From Mycobacterium sp. ITM-2016-00318 (GTDB lineage: Bacteria > Actinomycetota > Actinomycetes > Mycobacteriales > Mycobacteriaceae), in the NCBI RefSeq assembly GCF_002968285.2, contig NZ_CP134400.1:806001-870000 (forward strand): a DNA stretch of 64,000 bases, in the 5' to 3' direction. Below the pieces are notes generated by a model that worked only from the letters and a program-made list of their open reading frames with translations, made no database searches and had not been told where the DNA came from. Made by a program: the position numbers and the translations under genes. Shown here one piece after another: positions 50,733 through 59,523 of the stretch. How positions within the stretch are numbered: the stretch's first letter is position 1; every line of letters begins with the position of its first letter.

Positions 50733-52197
50733 TCATCGGTACCGGTCATAGCACTGCTCCTCGGTGCTCGATAAGCCGTTGCGAAAAGCCTCGATGCGCG
50801 TGAATCCAGCGGGCACGGTAGAGCCGTCTATCGTGCTGGCCGCTATTCCGTTAGTGAGTAGCCCGCCGACCGCCTCATCCATGTCGCCCGCCGCGAGCAT
50901 GAGACCATGGCCGCTTGGCAGCTCGGTTTCGTCAGCCATGGCCCGCTGCGCGACGCCAGTGAGACACGCCGTTCTGAGCGCTGTAGCGGGAGTGTCCAGC
51001 GGCAGTCCGCGGGCCTGCTGCACCGCGAGCACGTACCGCGATGTCACGAGCGACAGCGCGGTGTTATCGCCCTGGGGTAGAACGTACTCGTCGCGGTCCG
51101 CTGGTACCGACATCTCTTGCAGCACTTCGAGATCAACGGAGACGGTGTTGCTCGACGGACAATAGGAAGCGGTCGCACTCACCGCTGTCCTGGGGCAGTC
51201 TTGCGGCGTCATGGAGAGTCCCGGCGGGCTCTGCGGTCGGTATACGAGGTCTAAGAGCTCCATCAATGACACCAGCGTGTTCTGGTCGACGGGCATTTCG
51301 CCCGGCTGAACGCCTCCACCGGAGTCCGTGGTTAGCACGAGAGGCAGATCACCGCGACGCCGCTCGATCTCGTCCGAGTCGATTGTGGCGCACATCTTTG
51401 CACCGTCGACGAAGCCCATCTGGAACGCGCTGACACGGTCGAGAGCCGTACCGTGGCCGCTCTCGGTCTCCCCTGCTTGATCAGGAGTCAACACATCGTC
51501 GCGCGAAGTGATTACTCCGGCAAGGATCCTGTTCAAGCCGTCGCCCGTGCTCAGCTCAAAACGCGGGGAGTTGCCTTCGGCTACCCAGCGAGAGTAGGCG
51601 CCCGCGAAACAGTCCGCTTGCTGCTCCTTGACGATGGTGTCGGTCAGGAGGGTGGTCAGCCCAGACTCGTGTTGTACGGCATGGCCGTATTCGTGGGCGA
51701 TCAGCGCAGCTATGGCGACATCCCCGAAGTACTGCTGGCCCGTCGGCACCAGGACTCCGCGGTCCCACGCCATGGTGTCCGCGAGGAAGCAGTACATCGC
51801 GTTGGGGTTGTCGTATTGATCGGCCCCACATACCTCGGGGCCGTAGAGATTGGCAGAGTCGTAGGACACGAGAGTTTCGACCGGAACGAAGGAATCATCG
51901 AAGGTCCGCGAATACGTCGCCGACCAGAATTGCTCGACATCGTCGACTGAGAGCAACGCGAGCTGGTCAGTGGGCTCGTCCGTTGCGTACTTCGCAGTGC
52001 GGGACGGTGGAGGGGCCCCGGCGCGCACACCACTCGGCCCGTCAGTCACTGGGATACCGCCAGCGAGAAACGCGCCGGACGTGTCCTCGGGGGGGGGGCG
52101 GCGGCGACGGCTCCGGAGGCGCGGAGCACCCGGCGAGAAGCCAGGTCACAACGGCCAGTGCCGGCAAGGCACGGGATGAGGCGAAGTGGTCAGCCAC
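50733..52197 (-). CDS. HEYGH zinc metallopeptidase lipoprotein, frameshifted at a run of ten G
   Basis: The body runs from 52049 to 50733 and has HEYGHAVQHE, the metzincin-like HExxH zinc motif of the YpfJ/neutral zinc metallopeptidase family, with a further Glu in KEQQADCFAGAYSRW. Upstream, in another frame starting at a GTG at 52197 (overlapping the M14 stop), lies a lipoprotein signal: a hydrophobic helix LPALAVVTWLLAG and the lipobox Cys in LLAGCSAPPEPS. The two frames meet at the run of ten G on the plus strand (52089-52098); nine would join them. So either the gene is frameshifted, translation slips, or the sequence has an extra G. The mature protein would be a membrane-anchored protease at the cell surface. 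Confidence 0.8.
52089..52098. repeat. Homopolymer run of ten G
   Basis: Ten consecutive G on the plus strand (C on the coding strand) within the proline codons after the lipobox of the metallopeptidase gene. Nine would restore the reading frame. Such runs are slippery during replication and are also typical places for sequencing error. Confidence 0.95.
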
Positions 52198-53017
52198 GGA
52201 TCGCCTCCAAAAGTGCTGGCTTCAGTTTGTCCCATACAGCCTGCTGATCTGAACCTTTCAGCACTTCGATGGTCAGGACCGGAATCTTTCGATCTCTGCC
52301 GACATATGAGCCGAATGATCCCGGTGTGGGAGCAAAGGAGCTCGAATCTTCGACGGGAAGACCGCTTGCCGCTGAGAATCGATCGGCGATCTGGCGTGCG
52401 GGGCCGTCGAAGTTGATGAACTGCTTGCCCGACCAGGAGTGCGCGACCATGACGAGCGCGGGTGCGATGCGGTCGACGGCCTCGACCAGCGTGCGTGACT
52501 CGGGTTGGGTGAGCGGTTCCCTCCCGTTAGAGGGGTTCCCGGTGTCGAAATTCGACGCCGGGAAGTTGCGATTCACGTCGACACCATTGGCATTTTCGCG
52601 GGTGCCCGCAGCTCGCCCGTCGGGGTTAACGTCTTCGATGATCGTGAGGGTGACCGCCTCACTCAGCCCGGCCCCCTCAAAGGCCGCAGGCAGCTCGGCC
52701 GTAGTCAGAACGCATTCGGTCTCGTCGCCGTGGATGCCACCAACAAAGAGAACCCTGCGTGGCCCATATCCGAGCGTGAGCTCACGGATCGGCAACCCCT
52801 TCACTGAAGTGCCGACGACCTGCCAATCCAGGCCACTATCGATCGCCGGTGGTAGCGGCACGGGGGCTGGTGCAGGCGACGAAGCGCTTCCGCTCGCGTG
52901 AGTAGTCGGCGGCGATGCCGTCGCTGTATCGGCATCCTGCGAGGTACATGCCGTAGCGAAGATCGTGCAGGACAACACAATCGAAGTCACGAAAATACGC
53001 GGTGATTGCTTTAACAC
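52190..53017 (-). CDS. M14-family peptidase, MpaA-like, lipoprotein
   Basis: 275 residues. Lipoprotein signal: SIVLSCTIFATACTSQ with Cys at about residue 24, then a Ser/Pro/Ala linker. The M14 carboxypeptidase/murein-peptide-amidase domain has the zinc motif GGIHGDETE (His and Glu), the arginine/zinc region TRENANGVDVNRNFPASNFD, MVAHSWSGKQFINFDGP with the third zinc His, and a late Glu in PVLTIEVLKGSD. MpaA-type enzymes cut the link between D-Glu/D-iGln and the meso-diaminopimelate side of muropeptides. It overlaps the kinase B stop by seven bases and is followed by the metallopeptidase, so these genes form a coupled series. Confidence 0.9.
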   Translation of the reverse strand: MLKQSPRIFVTSIVLSCTIFATACTSQDADTATASPPTTHASGSASSPAPAPVPLPPAIDSGLDWQVVGTSVKGLPIRELTLGYGPRRVLFVGGIHGDETECVLTTAELPAAFEGAGLSEAVTLTIIEDVNPDGRAAGTRENANGVDVNRNFPASNFDTGNPSNGREPLTQPESRTLVEAVDRIAPALVMVAHSWSGKQFINFDGPARQIADRFSAASGLPVEDSSSFAPTPGSFGSYVGRDRKIPVLTIEVLKGSDQQAVWDKLKPALLEAIRG

Positions 53018-54501
53018 GAGGGAATTCCGTAGGGCGGCAGGCTCACGTATACGGAGTTCACATACGCACCGTTATCCAACCTGTACCAGATAGTGCTCGA
53101 TCCCGCGCCCTGGCTTGTGCGAAGGTCGCCGACGGTCTGGCACGAAACTGTGACAAGTGTTCCGTCGCGTAGATCAGTCGGATACAGCCGAGGAGCTTCA
53201 GTGACGGGCTGAGTGCGTTGTTTGACGCCGCAAGAGCTGCCCTCGTCACAGGTGCCGACGATCATGCCCGTTACGGTGATCGGTGGGGGCGTTGGCATCG
53301 CAATTGTGTATGGGGGAGAAGCGCTTTCGGTGACTGTGACCGTCGGTGGTACAGCAGTCGTTCGCGGGGGAACTGTGTAGCTCGGCCGTGAAACCTGCGT
53401 GAGCGTTGGCGCCGACGTCTGCGGCGCGTCTGCGGGAGTGTCGGGATCATCACTTCCCATCAGGAGACCGATGACAATTCCCAGGGCGCCTAGTACCAGA
53501 GCCGCCGAAGCCGCAATGACGACGGGAAGAACCCATGACCGCGCCGACCTACCAGCGACCTCGGAATCAGTTGCGTTCGTCGGGCTAGTGCCCACTGAAC
53601 TCGTCGCTGAGGCGGCGCTTGGCGGTGTCGGCGCGGCCATCGTTTCAGCGCTCGCTGCTGCAATCCTCGGATCCAGCAATAGGGCCCGCTGCGCTGCCCG
53701 AGCCAATGCGCCTGCGCTTCCGTATCGATCATCGGGATCCTTCGCCATACCGCGGGCGATGACGTCGTCGAGGGCCGCCGGCACTTGAGCGTTTACGGCT
53801 GCAGCCCGCGGAGGCGGCGCAGTGAGATGGGAGGTGATGAGATGCTCATAACTCTGCGCGGAAAAGGGCGTATCGCCGGTAAGCGCCTCGTACAGAACGC
53901 AAGCGAGAGAGTAGATGTCGGCAGCGGGAGTGGTAGGCATGTCACCGAATCGCTCGGGCGGCATGTAGGCGAGCGAACCGATTTGCGTCCCATCCATGGT
54001 GAGCCGCGCGTCCCCTTGAGTTTCAACGATGCCGAAGTCGACCAAGTATGCAAAGTCGGCAGGGGTCACGATGATGTTCTGCGGTTTGACATCGCGGTGA
54101 ATCAATCCTGCAGCGTGAGCAGCGTCAAGTGCTGAAGCAGTCTGCTCGATCAGATTTACTCCGCGTTGAGGGTCGAGGGGGCCTCTCTTCACAAGGTCGT
54201 AAAGCGTCTGCCCATTGACCAGCCGCATATCGATGTAAAGGTTGCCTTGAAAGTCGCCCCAGTCATGAATTGGAATGACGTGTGGCTCCTGGAGGATCGC
54301 TGCCGCATGCGACTCGCGGAGGAATCGAGCACGAAAGTTCTCGTCTTCGGCGTACTGGTCCCGGAGGATCTTGAGGGCGACGGTCCGCTTCTTTTCGGTG
54401 TCGCGCGCCTCGTAAACCTCACCCATACCGCCTTGGCCCAGCAGGGCAATGAGTTCGTACCGCCCGAAGCTTGTTCCGACGCGGGAATCGGCCGTCGTCA
54501 C
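53011..54501 (-). CDS. Transmembrane Ser/Thr protein kinase (kinase B of the cluster)
   Basis: 496 residues from a GTG at 54501. Glycine loop GQGGMGEVYEARD, Lys44 in VALKIL, HRDVKPQNI (135-143), DFG (155-157), PPE in MPPERF instead of APE. A linker rich in Ala, Pro, Ser, Thr precedes the span (about 323-349), and the outer part is mostly a Thr/Pro-rich stalk followed by a small domain with SSCGVKQRTQPVTEA and VTVSCQTVGDLRTSQGAGSS and TIWYRLDNGAYVNSVYVSLP, an SH3-like fold (often cell-wall binding). Strong paralogue of kinase A in its catalytic half. The start lies 300 bp from the divergent secreted protein gene at 54802. Confidence 0.93.
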   Translation of the reverse strand: MTTADSRVGTSFGRYELIALLGQGGMGEVYEARDTEKKRTVALKILRDQYAEDENFRARFLRESHAAAILQEPHVIPIHDWGDFQGNLYIDMRLVNGQTLYDLVKRGPLDPQRGVNLIEQTASALDAAHAAGLIHRDVKPQNIIVTPADFAYLVDFGIVETQGDARLTMDGTQIGSLAYMPPERFGDMPTTPAADIYSLACVLYEALTGDTPFSAQSYEHLITSHLTAPPPRAAAVNAQVPAALDDVIARGMAKDPDDRYGSAGALARAAQRALLLDPRIAAASAETMAAPTPPSAASATSSVGTSPTNATDSEVAGRSARSWVLPVVIAASAALVLGALGIVIGLLMGSDDPDTPADAPQTSAPTLTQVSRPSYTVPPRTTAVPPTVTVTESASPPYTIAMPTPPPITVTGMIVGTCDEGSSCGVKQRTQPVTEAPRLYPTDLRDGTLVTVSCQTVGDLRTSQGAGSSTIWYRLDNGAYVNSVYVSLPPYGIPSC

Positions 54502-54801
54502 GCTACAGAATCTGTTACGTCGGACATGGTTTCTCTCGCGGGGCCGATAGTTGCTATCGCTGCGCCGGGATAAAGCCGCCGAGCTCGGCGTATCTTGTGA
54601 CACCCCTCGGAACCGCACCCCCACAGCGTTCTGAGCATAACGAAGATCGGCGGATGGTTACGTTGGTTTGATTGCTGATGGAGAAGACATCGCATGAAAC
54701 GCATCTGCCGGCTGCATCCTCAGAAGAAAGCCCCTAGCGGGGTCGGTTGCTTGCCTGATAGCAAACACCTATGGTTCCCTTCCAATAGGGTTGGAGGGGA
54801 C

Positions 54802-55068
54802 ATGAAGCGCAAGGTTGTGGCACTGGCAACGGCGTTGGCGGCGTCTGATGTCGCCTTCGCCGCTCCAGCCGACGCGGGGTGCGAATCGCGCCCGATGGTG
54901 TCGTATTGCGATGGCCCGATCCAGCCTGACGGTTCGTGGCAACGATGCTTCAGCAACTCGCCGGTCTGGGGAGGAGGCGGCGGTTGGATCGCGGGCTCCA
55001 ACTGCTACCGAACTGGGCCGGGCCCTGACAACTACCCGTGGGCGCCGCAGTATCACATCGACCCATGA
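54802..55068 (+). CDS. Small secreted Cys-rich protein (CDGPI-type)
   Basis: 88 residues from the ATG at 54802 with GGAGGGG immediately upstream; a longer frame from 54694 is unlikely because it would put 36 polar residues before the signal peptide. Signal peptide: VVALATALAASDVAFAAPAD. The mature part has CDGPIQPDGSWQRCF, then WGGGGGWIAGSNCYRTGPGP, the pattern of a mycobacterial secreted family of about 90 residues whose function is unknown. Cys residues could form disulfides. It lies divergent from the kinase operon. Confidence 0.8.
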   Translation: MKRKVVALATALAASDVAFAAPADAGCESRPMVSYCDGPIQPDGSWQRCFSNSPVWGGGGGWIAGSNCYRTGPGPDNYPWAPQYHIDP

Positions 55069-55256
55069 CCGTGGGACCAATTGGTGACCGTTCGCCAATG
55101 CAAGGGGCTAGTTAAGAGGCCCCGTGGACCGCTCAAGAGGTGACGTCGGTCACCAAGCCGGGCCGAAGAAGTCGCTTCACAATCCGAAGCGCTCCGTCGG
55201 GCCGTCCTCTGCGCTTGGCTTACAAGAGAACATGTACCGGCGCCTCATCGAGATCC

Positions 55257-55949
55257 CTAGCAAGGGATCACGTAGTCCGGGGGATGAGTGGTGTCCAGCC
55301 ATTTGCCATAAGCGATGCCGCCCGCTCCTCGCACGGCGTCGCAGACTGCGGACTCAGACTTGCCGGCGATCTTGTAGACAGCGTAAATCGGGTTGCCATC
55401 GGCGGTTGCTGGCCTGAGAGAGGGGCATGACTGATCGGTCCGCAGATAGGCCGCACCGGGGTTAGCGTTCAGCAGGCGTTGAACGCCCTCCGAGTATTGG
55501 CCGGGCGTAGTGACTGACCCCAATACGACGATCCCTGTTCCGTCGCACGAGGGATTGGATATAGGAACACTTGTGTTGAGGGGTCCGCCCGCAGGACTCA
55601 CCGGAGGTTGCGGGGCTGGAAGACTCGGTGGCTGCGGAGCAGCGCCAGAAACCGGCGTCAGCACTGCGTCGTCAACGTTCACCAAGCTCGCCATGTATGG
55701 GACGACCACCATCGTGCGACCATCAACGATGTAGTTCTCGATCATCCCGCCGGATGGGTCGCAGACGTAATCGGCGCAAACCTCGACATACCCGCCAATC
55801 GAATCGGTTGGCATCGCCCAATAGTTTCCCGGTGTGATGTCAGCCGGGACCAGCAAAGAGCCGCTCGACGGGCTGGCGCTCGATTGCGCCGCTCCCACGA
55901 GCAAGATTGCGCTTGTGAAGATTGTTGCTGAAAGGAGCGCTCTAAGCAT
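55257..55949 (-). CDS. Secreted hypothetical protein
   Basis: 230 residues from the ATG at 55949, supported by AGGGGAGAG upstream. A signal peptide is clear (LLSATIFTSAILLVGAAQSS then ASP). The N-terminal domain reads LVPADITPGNYWAMPTDSIG, GYVEVCADYVCDPSGGM and IENYIVDGRTMVVVPYMASL, similar to short secreted domains of actinobacteria. A Pro-rich linker leads to a second Cys-containing domain: GTGIVVLGSVTTPGQYSEGV, LRTDQSCPSLRPATADG and YAVYKIAGKSESAVCDAVRG. This C-terminal piece resembles the SPOR-like/peptidoglycan-associated sequences found next to kinases, but I do not assign a family. Confidence 0.75.
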   Translation of the reverse strand: MLRALLSATIFTSAILLVGAAQSSASPSSGSLLVPADITPGNYWAMPTDSIGGYVEVCADYVCDPSGGMIENYIVDGRTMVVVPYMASLVNVDDAVLTPVSGAAPQPPSLPAPQPPVSPAGGPLNTSVPISNPSCDGTGIVVLGSVTTPGQYSEGVQRLLNANPGAAYLRTDQSCPSLRPATADGNPIYAVYKIAGKSESAVCDAVRGAGGIAYGKWLDTTHPPDYVIPC

Positions 55950-56123
55950 TACTCTCCCCTTGACTTCGCCGAATCTTCCGCCCCCACGGAGTATTTTCTG
56001 AAGATACGCTGAAATTGCGAGCCAGAAAATACAACAAGCCAAAACGGGTGGGATTCGGCGGACGACGCGCAGGCAGCGGACAGTTGAAACCAGCAACCTT
56101 GGTGGCTCGCGCTGGGTACGTGC

Positions 56124-56870
56124 TCAGGACAGTTCGGAACCGCAGTAGCGACACTTGATCGCCGCGGCCTTGATCGTCTCCGCGCAGTAGGGACATTCTT
56201 TTTCAGCCGGAGCCGATGAGGTGTGAATCGCAGTTCTTGCCGGTTCGTCGGAACTTGCGCGGACTCGCTTCAAGACCCCCTCACCTGCCGCGGCAATACC
56301 TTGGGCGGCCTTGATGTTCAGGACCGTCGGCGGCGACGCACGAAGGACATAGACATCTCCCTCGGTGACGATATTCAAGTAGACGTCGCCCCGTTTATTG
56401 GGGGTGAGCAACAGGTTCGCTCCGCCCGTTAGTACTGCGGTGCCCGCGCGTCCAATGCCGGTCTTCTTCTGTATGTCTCCGGAGTACTCGATCGAGAGTA
56501 GTCGCTGGAACGGAACGGAATCTCGCATGAACAGCGCCACCCTCACGTAGCCGTTGCTGTAGATCTCAACCGTTTTGCCTCCGAAGTTTCCGGAATGTAC
56601 TCGGCTCCCTGCGCGCTTGCGATCTGCTGCAAGCCGTGCTGCTCTGGCATTCTCCTCCGCCTGCCTTTGACGATGGCGCTCGGCCGCTTTTTCATCTCGC
56701 AGTCGTTGCTTCTCGGCACGGGCTTCGTCTCGCTGACGAACGCCTTCCGCGCGGGCCGGGTCGTCAACGGCGCTGCCTTCGCTTCGAATCAGGACCCAAA
56801 CGCCCGCAACGAGGCTGACGATGACTAATACACCCACGACGGTCAGGATTATTGCTATCGGAGTGCTCAT
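56124..56870 (-). CDS. Membrane-anchored coiled-coil protein with C-terminal zinc ribbon
   Basis: 248 residues. One membrane span at the N-terminus (IAIILTVVGVLVIVSLVAGV), a highly charged helix with Arg, Glu and Ala that is probably a coiled coil (RAEKQRLRDEKAAERHRQRQ and following), a mid domain with GKTVEIYSNGYVRVALFM and GANLLLTPNKRGDVYLNIVT resembling a PH-like/SHOCT-adjacent DUF (short-oligomerising-type proteins), and a C-terminal zinc ribbon CPYCAETIKAAAIKCRYCGS (CxxC...CxxC). Such zinc ribbons tether various membrane proteins in actinobacteria. No function assigned. Confidence 0.75.
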   Translation of the reverse strand: MSTPIAIILTVVGVLVIVSLVAGVWVLIRSEGSAVDDPARAEGVRQRDEARAEKQRLRDEKAAERHRQRQAEENARAARLAADRKRAGSRVHSGNFGGKTVEIYSNGYVRVALFMRDSVPFQRLLSIEYSGDIQKKTGIGRAGTAVLTGGANLLLTPNKRGDVYLNIVTEGDVYVLRASPPTVLNIKAAQGIAAAGEGVLKRVRASSDEPARTAIHTSSAPAEKECPYCAETIKAAAIKCRYCGSELS

Positions 56871-57035
56871 ACCGTCGTCCTCTCCACCGCTGAACTGCCT
56901 AGGGTCGAGTCAACTCTAGCGAACCTTCCAGGCCACTGAGTCAGCGGGACCGATCGGGAAACCGACATGGACGGAGAGAAGCCTAAGCGTTTGAAAGTGT
57001 AGTGATCTTGGTTCAACACCAGCTACCATTCTCGG

Positions 57036-57461
57036 ATGACATTTCGTGGGATAGTGGCGTGTGTCGGTGCCACATTAGCCCTGGCAGGGTGCTCAAGCAC
57101 TACGCCGCCAGCTCAGACAGTAACCGTCACAACCGAGCGATCCGCTACCGCTGTTCCGGCCCCCGTGCCCGGGCTCCCAACCAGCACGTCCGCTGTCGCG
57201 GGGGCACCATCTGCGCAGTCGTGGACTATGCCGGACCTTACGGGCAGCAACCTGCAAGACGCGCAGGATGCGATTCAAAGACTGACCAATAATGAGATTG
57301 CTTATACCGGGTCCACGGACCTTACTGGGCAGGGACGCAACCAGATGCTCGACGCCAATTGGCAGGTCTGCACATCAACTCCGCCTCCCGGATCCACCAT
57401 CACGAAAGACACGATGATCGACTTCGGTGTTGTACGAATCGATATTGAGACTTGCCCATGA
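57036..57461 (+). CDS. PASTA-domain lipoprotein
   Basis: 141 residues. Signal peptide with lipobox: VACVGATLALAGCSSTTPP (Cys at about residue 19), a Thr/Val/Ala/Pro linker, then one PASTA domain: WTMPDLTGSNLQDAQDAIQR, then a WQVCTSTPPPGSTITKDTMI strand-loop. PASTA domains bind peptidoglycan and usually form the sensor of PknB-type kinases; here a single unit is placed on a lipoprotein. It is coupled to a small membrane protein (ATGA overlap). Confidence 0.88.
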   Translation: MTFRGIVACVGATLALAGCSSTTPPAQTVTVTTERSATAVPAPVPGLPTSTSAVAGAPSAQSWTMPDLTGSNLQDAQDAIQRLTNNEIAYTGSTDLTGQGRNQMLDANWQVCTSTPPPGSTITKDTMIDFGVVRIDIETCP

Positions 57462-57706
57462 ACCCGTGGGTCGCCTTGCTCCTACTGCTGGGTTTCGTCA
57501 TCGTCTATTTTTGGTGGATCGCGGCTATCGTCGCCCCAGTCGTGGTCGCGTGGATCGGTTACCGCATGTGGCAACGCCACCAGGCCGCCACGGATGCTGC
57601 TGCTGCCGCACGCGTCGATATAGCCGCTCGCGCCGACCAACAGCATGCTCAATTGCTCGACGGTGACGATCGCGGCGTCTATGGCGACTATCCGCCCGCG
57701 ATATGA
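57458..57706 (+). CDS. Small membrane protein
   Basis: 82 residues; start overlaps the PASTA gene stop. Two adjacent hydrophobic stretches (VALLLLLGFVIVYFWW and AAIVAPVVVAWIGYRMW) make one or two spans, followed by a charged tail with DIAARADQQHAQLLDGDDRG. No family recognised; operon with the PASTA lipoprotein suggests a shared envelope role. Confidence 0.65.
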   Translation: MNPWVALLLLLGFVIVYFWWIAAIVAPVVVAWIGYRMWQRHQAATDAAAAARVDIAARADQQHAQLLDGDDRGVYGDYPPAI

Positions 57707-57790
57707 CGCAACTGCTGACAAGTCCGGCGTGTACGCGACCCATCTGTAAGTGGGCCTCCGGTCCCGCGACACCGGCGGTACTCAGGATCG

Positions 57791-58393
57791 TCAGCGCCAC
57801 CCAGCCTGTTCGAGAGCCTGTGCGAAGGCCGCCTTGAATTGGCGCTGCCGCCCGTGCCCGGGAAACGGCATCCGAACGGCCACTACTGGTAGTCCGGCCT
57901 TGGCCAGCTCCGAGTAAGCGGTGTCGTAGACGTTCGCCTTGATCAGGATGATCTTCTCGGGTCGGAGGGCTCTGCTCCGCTCGATGAGGCTTGGCACATA
58001 AGGGCTCAAGTCTTCTGCACCGTCGACGGGATCCTCTTTCAGATCGATCAGAAAGATGCCGCGGGCCTTCAGCTGCGCCAGCAGTTCGGCCTTGCCTTCG
58101 CGCGTCGGATCTTCCCCGAAGATCCTGGCTGCAACATTTCGGAACAGCGAATCGTGGCTGGCGACCTCGGGGAAGTAGAAGTATCGATCCGACGCCGGGG
58201 GCGGCGCCTCGGCAACGAGTAGGAGCTTGATGGTCGGCGGGCGGTAACGCCGCGCGGCCGCCTGGCGCCGCTGCCTTGTTGCGCCATCATGCTCACGCGG
58301 CAGTATGGGCGCCGTCGCGGAGGTTCGCCGGGCGCTCCGGCCAGCCGCAAGTCTCGCCCTGACCGGCTCGCGGGGCCTTCCCGTCGGCACCAC
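57791..58393 (-). CDS. Uncharacterised protein, possibly UDG-superfamily fold
   Basis: 200 residues from a GTG at 58393. The conserved-looking core begins at IKLLLVAEAPPPASDRYFYF, followed by SLFRNVAARIFGEDPTREGK, GIFLIDLKEDPVDGAEDL and RALRPEKIILIKANVYDTAY, ending with GLPVVAVRMPFPGHGRQRQF. The AEAPP strand and HGR-type end faintly recall the uracil-DNA-glycosylase superfamily, but the usual active-site motif is incomplete, so the enzymatic role is not claimed. The N-terminal 50 residues are Arg/Ala-rich and the true start may be downstream, though no in-frame start was found. Confidence 0.6.
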   Translation of the reverse strand: MVPTGRPREPVRARLAAGRSARRTSATAPILPREHDGATRQRRQAAARRYRPPTIKLLLVAEAPPPASDRYFYFPEVASHDSLFRNVAARIFGEDPTREGKAELLAQLKARGIFLIDLKEDPVDGAEDLSPYVPSLIERSRALRPEKIILIKANVYDTAYSELAKAGLPVVAVRMPFPGHGRQRQFKAAFAQALEQAGWR

Positions 58394-58483
58394 TGACGCC
58401 CGGCCTTGCTGTTCTCGTGCAGCCCATCCCGGTAACAGACCGTGTGGTCGAAATTGGCTCGTCCCATCTTCGCCGTCCCGTCG

Positions 58484-59170
58484 CTACCACCGCGCAGCCA
58501 CGTTGTCAGCGAGCTGTTTGGCGATCCGGACCGCCGAGTCAGCGGGGTCAGCGCTGCACGTGTTGACATCGACGATGATGTTGTTTCTGTGTGTCAGCGC
58601 TCGTCCGCAGCCCCAGCCGGGAGCGGCCGCATCCTGTTGATTCGCAATCACACTCAGTGTGCCGCCCACGTCGGAGATCTTCCCGACGGCCCACGTGGTC
58701 CCGCTCTGCGTATGCGTGTACTCGCGGCAGGCCGGCCACCGCTCGGCTGATGCGTTGAAGAACTCGCCAGCCTTTTCGATCGTGGGGAACAGCACCACCG
58801 CCTGTTTGAGATAGTGCGTGAACTTGTCGCCGTTGTTCAGACTCTGATCCCGCTCCGCCCAGAAACCGCTGTCGGCATAGACCGGCGCCTCCGCCGCGCC
58901 GTCGATGGCCAGACACTCCGGCGGCGCCATCGTCGCACTGTTGTCGGACATCGCAGCCTGCTGGCTTGTCACGGCCATCCCGGTCGTTCCCATCGCCGCG
59001 TTCACCTGGTCGGGGTTGAGCAGCAACCCGGTGAGCTCACGCTCGACGAGAGGGCGGGGAATCATCGTCCGAGTGGGGGTAGGTGACTGAGCGTTGCCTA
59101 CGGAGCTGGCGCACCCGACGACCGAAACGCAGAGGACTGCCGCGGCTAGTGCGGCCGTTGGCTGGCGCAT
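58484..59170 (-). CDS. PknH-type sensor-domain lipoprotein
   Basis: 228 residues, GGAGGAA just upstream of the ATG. Lipobox: ALAAAVLCVSVVGCASS (Cys at about residue 20). The mature domain has PRPLVERELTGLLLNPDQVN, then AAMGTTGMAVTSQQAAMSD, PPECLAIDGAAEAPVYADSG, TIEKAGEFFNASAERWPACR and GWGCGRALTHRNNIIVDVNT, with four Cys placed as in the extracellular PknH sensor domain (disulfide-linked). Free-standing lipoproteins with this domain (for example LppH and LprQ types) are common in mycobacteria. It could bind an envelope ligand and act with a kinase; no direct evidence links it to kinases A or B. Confidence 0.88.
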   Translation of the reverse strand: MRQPTAALAAAVLCVSVVGCASSVGNAQSPTPTRTMIPRPLVERELTGLLLNPDQVNAAMGTTGMAVTSQQAAMSDNSATMAPPECLAIDGAAEAPVYADSGFWAERDQSLNNGDKFTHYLKQAVVLFPTIEKAGEFFNASAERWPACREYTHTQSGTTWAVGKISDVGGTLSVIANQQDAAAPGWGCGRALTHRNNIIVDVNTCSADPADSAVRIAKQLADNVAARW

Positions 59171-59523
59171 GTGTTCCTCCCGGTGCCAGTTGTGCCCAAC
59201 CTGGTCGGCCTGGCGACCTCCGCTGTCGCGAGGCTCATGGAGAAATGGTGCAGCAATTCCGCCCGCGTCCCTGTGAGGTGAAGCGCGTTTCCCAATAACG
59301 AATAACGGCCCTTTTCGGTAACGCCTTGAGCGCCGTCAACCCCGAGACTGCCGCGAGATCGCATTCCTCGAACGGAAGTCGATCTCACCGCAGGCTCGCG
59401 GCGAGAGCTACCGATCAAATGCGGATTCCTCTGCTAACCACACCAACATCTACGCGCATTGGCCGATGATGTAGGCGGCTCAAGGCCGGACGCCTGACTT
59501 TGAGCGCCCACGAGGAGGCCGCA
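59171..59523. other. Intergenic stretch, no gene seen
   Basis: About 350 bases between the sensor-lipoprotein gene and the P450 gene. Mixed composition with AT-richer patches (near 59290-59310 and 59430-59460). No gene-like frame, tRNA fold or clear repeat is seen. Promoters for the P450 (rightwards) and the lipoprotein (leftwards) probably lie here. Confidence 0.5.
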
